Positions 61,772 to 64,000 of a stretch of 64,000 nucleotides of DNA are shown piece by piece; the stretch's first letter is position 1, and each line of letters begins with the position of its first letter. This DNA comes from a virus. A program made the translations under genes and the position numbers. Below the pieces are notes generated by a model. The model was given only the letters and a program-made list of their open reading frames with translations, made no database searches and was not told the DNA's origin. Location of the stretch: the IMG/VR virus record IMGVR_UViG_3300037088_000882, positions 1 to 64,000 of that record. The stretch is one strand, 5' to 3'.

Positions 61772-64000
61772 ATGTCTGATTATTTAGGCCTGAACCAAAC
61801 CAGAGTATTAGATTCATCCAATCGTAGTTTTGAAGCAGTTGTTTATCAGAGGAAAAAACCGCCTCTATCCTGTGAAGTTAATTTCATGGGAAATCTCGAA
61901 TCTGCTCATCTGCGGGATGTTGCTGAATTGGTGGGCCCAAGTGGTTGGGTCTCGGTTGGAAATATTAAAGACAATGTCTCAGAGATCTCTGCTCGTTGTG
62001 GTGATGTTATAACTTCTCCTACTTACGGTGCTAATACTTTTAAACTCATGGCTACAGATAAAGGCCTCGTAACAGGGGAATTGGTTGCCTGGGTTAATGG
62101 AATGAAAGTTGTTGTTCAGGGTACAAATTCCCCTGACGAAAATAACGTAATCACATTACCTGCTCCTCCTTCTTTAAGTAATCGAGTTGATTTTGTGTTT
62201 CTGGAAGTATGGAGAAAATTGGTAACTCCTTCTGATGTTATTTATACCCATGGTAATGTCCTTTACGGTAGTGCAAACTATTTGAATGATCTTATTGATC
62301 CTGCTGCAAGTGTCGAAACAACTTTAAGAATTCAAGTTCAATATAGAATCAGAGTAGCTTCGGTAGATATCGATTCTTATCCTGAAGGCTTTGATCCTAA
62401 TCAAGTGTATGCTCAAGGTCCTCTGGCAAATCCTTTGACTTGTACAGGTGCTGCTTTTGTTCAGATGCCAGATGATCCAGGATTATGGAGAGCAGGACTT
62501 GGGGATTCAGCTGCACAACAAAGTTTGCAAACAGTTGATGGGTATACTTATGGTATTCCAATGTTTGCTATTTGCCGTAGGAATACTAGTCAGTTTAATC
62601 CTAATACACATACAAATGGTGCTGGATATGATCTGACTCATTATTTGAATGGCTGGACTTCCGATCGTCCCGATAATCTTTTCAGTGACTGGGTAGTTAC
62701 TGATGATATCATGGATATGAGACATACGATTAAAGCTGATAATTTAAGAGATAAATGTAATGAAGCTTTTCAAAAACTGATCAGTGGCAAACTCCGTGGA
62801 AAGATGCAAAAAAACACTTTAGGGGAAGATCGTTTTGAAAATGTTGCAGTGCAAATTGATGGCATAAGTTCAGCTGATCCTGGATGGTTTAATCGTATTA
62901 CGGTAGGAGATGGCATTCGAAGAACATTTTCAAATGCTGCTCTTACTCAAGAGCATGCTCTTATAGAAGTTCCTGCCTCAGGAACTTGGAATTCTTTAAG
63001 TACTATAGGTCTTGCAGCTGTATTTAATTACCCTATTGGAACTACTATTTATAATGTGGCTTCTGTATGGGCCCAGGTAGATCCTGTAACTCTCATACCT
63101 CTTACTTTAGGGGTTGATTATAATGTTACCTATAACGGATCAACGGCTGTAATCGATTTTAATCTTGGAAGTTCCTTTATTTTTGGTACCTCTTATACGC
63201 TCACAGTGGATTATACTATTCAATATCCTGCTGTGACCAATATAAGCGGTTATCCAAAAGATAGTGGTTTATATTACTTGCCTTATAAGTTTCTCGAATC
63301 TCGTATGGGAAGTGATTCTACCGTTGCTTTCCCGTTATCTGTAGGTTCAAGTGTAAATCTCCATGGTATATCTCCTGTGATTTCTTCTGATGGGACTTTT
63401 TCCAGTTCTGTTTTTAATAAAGGGGCTAATTCAACAGAGCCTTACGATTTTGGCATTCAAATGACGTATAGTTTATTAGGAAGTCCTTCAAATACTATCG
63501 TTATTCCTCGCAATATATGGGGTTATGAGATCTTAGGTGTTGTAAGTATCTACATTCCTAGTACACTTTCTTATCGACCTATTGTTACGGTAGCCAGAAA
63601 TGCTACTTCTTACAATATTGTTTATAGCGGTACGGTAGCTACAAGTAATCAAACAATTCAATTAGTCCTATATGTAGGTGCTTCGAATTTAAATCCAAGT
63701 GTCCCAAGTAAGTTTTTTCAGACAAATAAACAAGGTAAAGCAATAGTTGATACATTCCAGATGAAGGAATTAGTTCCAACTCAGGCAGCTACTGGACAAA
63801 CGACCTTTTATGTGGATGCTCATACCAGTGTTATTCAGGGTATTGCAAGCATAAGGAATCAGAGTGGGTATGGTATTGCTTATATTGACGGTACGATGAC
63901 AACAACCCTTACTAATAACGCCTTTTTACCTACAGATAATACATGTTCGAGAGCCACTATAACTTTTTCAGTTCCTCCTCCTAACGGATCTCTTATTGAG
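61772..64000 (+). CDS. Baseplate/fibre protein, propeller-less paralogue (3' end outside window)
   Basis: At least 743 residues, open to the window end. It aligns with the protein at 24035-28075 over the N-terminal half: FLEVWR (143-148) and ETTLRIQVQY (from 182) correspond to FLEVWR and ETTERVQIQY there, but only 33 residues separate them here, against 430 in the paralogue. The later IPMFAICRRNTSQFNPN and DDIMDMRHTI segments also match. C-terminal hairpin modules continue to the window edge. Probably a surface protein of the baseplate or fibre. Confidence 0.8.
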   Translation, partial: MSDYLGLNQTRVLDSSNRSFEAVVYQRKKPPLSCEVNFMGNLESAHLRDVAELVGPSGWVSVGNIKDNVSEISARCGDVITSPTYGANTFKLMATDKGLVTGELVAWVNGMKVVVQGTNSPDENNVITLPAPPSLSNRVDFVFLEVWRKLVTPSDVIYTHGNVLYGSANYLNDLIDPAASVETTLRIQVQYRIRVASVDIDSYPEGFDPNQVYAQGPLANPLTCTGAAFVQMPDDPGLWRAGLGDSAAQQSLQTVDGYTYGIPMFAICRRNTSQFNPNTHTNGAGYDLTHYLNGWTSDRPDNLFSDWVVTDDIMDMRHTIKADNLRDKCNEAFQKLISGKLRGKMQKNTLGEDRFENVAVQIDGISSADPGWFNRITVGDGIRRTFSNAALTQEHALIEVPASGTWNSLSTIGLAAVFNYPIGTTIYNVASVWAQVDPVTLIPLTLGVDYNVTYNGSTAVIDFNLGSSFIFGTSYTLTVDYTIQYPAVTNISGYPKDSGLYYLPYKFLESRMGSDSTVAFPLSVGSSVNLHGISPVISSDGTFSSSVFNKGANSTEPYDFGIQMTYSLLGSPSNTIVIPRNIWGYEILGVVSIYIPSTLSYRPIVTVARNATSYNIVYSGTVATSNQTIQLVLYVGASNLNPSVPSKFFQTNKQGKAIVDTFQMKELVPTQAATGQTTFYVDAHTSVIQGIASIRNQSGYGIAYIDGTMTTTLTNNAFLPTDNTCSRATITFSVPPPNGSLIE

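Noticed and set aside
1-64000. CRISPR arrays, insertion sequences, rRNA genes
   Set aside because: No regularly spaced repeats, no transposase-like frames with inverted ends and no rRNA-like sequence were seen.

Overview
The window is AT-rich, gene-dense DNA from a large tailed phage with a contractile (myovirus-type) tail. The main evidence is a tape measure protein carrying a lysozyme domain, a gp27-like hub, a gp5-like OB-fold/beta-helix spike, a gp25-like wedge candidate and a baseplate J/gp6-like wedge, all in one collinear block. Most well-supported starts have an AGGAG-type ribosome binding site. Two phage-encoded exported proteins end in C-terminal modules resembling type IX secretion sorting domains. 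That points to a host in the FCB group, perhaps Fibrobacterota; this is inference.

Layout. 1-28.4 kb (+): tail and baseplate genes, very tightly spaced, ending in large fibre or baseplate-surface proteins, one of which has a beta-propeller inserted in it. 28.4-56.5 kb (-): an accessory region that starts with tiny genes (a zinc ribbon, a prepilin-like peptide) and exported proteins. It continues with a tRNA island (32-33 kb), an rIIA-like GHKL ATPase, a Dam methylase, more tRNAs interleaved with a CCA-adding enzyme and a Thg1-type guanylyltransferase, nucleotide/NAD enzymes (Nudix, dCMP deaminase, MazG-NadD fusion, nicotinamidase-like), an AAA+ ATPase, and a kinase / PP2C phosphatase / VWA set. 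56.6-64 kb (+): a second block of baseplate or fibre genes. Its last gene is cut by the window end and is a paralogue of the propeller-bearing gene at 24 kb.

The most unusual feature is a pair of elements (32466-32620 and 32721-32863, minus strand) in which the T-arm and 3' acceptor strand precede the 5' acceptor strand, D-arm and anticodon arm. These are circularly permuted tRNA genes whose transcript ends are joined by perfect 10- and 11-bp terminal helices. Both share the same non-tRNA scaffold: a 6x6 internal loop (TTTACM / AACTYG), a second helix and a 13-nt joint containing TACATTA. The acceptor and both flanking helices differ in sequence between the two but stay paired. If RNase P and a 3' endonuclease trim the short loop that caps the acceptor stem, the product would be a two-piece tRNA held together by an extended variable arm, by analogy with two-piece tmRNA. 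The same region holds a 59-nt Trp-like mini-tRNA, a short-variable-arm tRNA with a UAA anticodon, a Thg1 gene next to tRNA-His, and a CCA-adding enzyme. Together they suggest a phage investing heavily in unusual tRNA production and repair.
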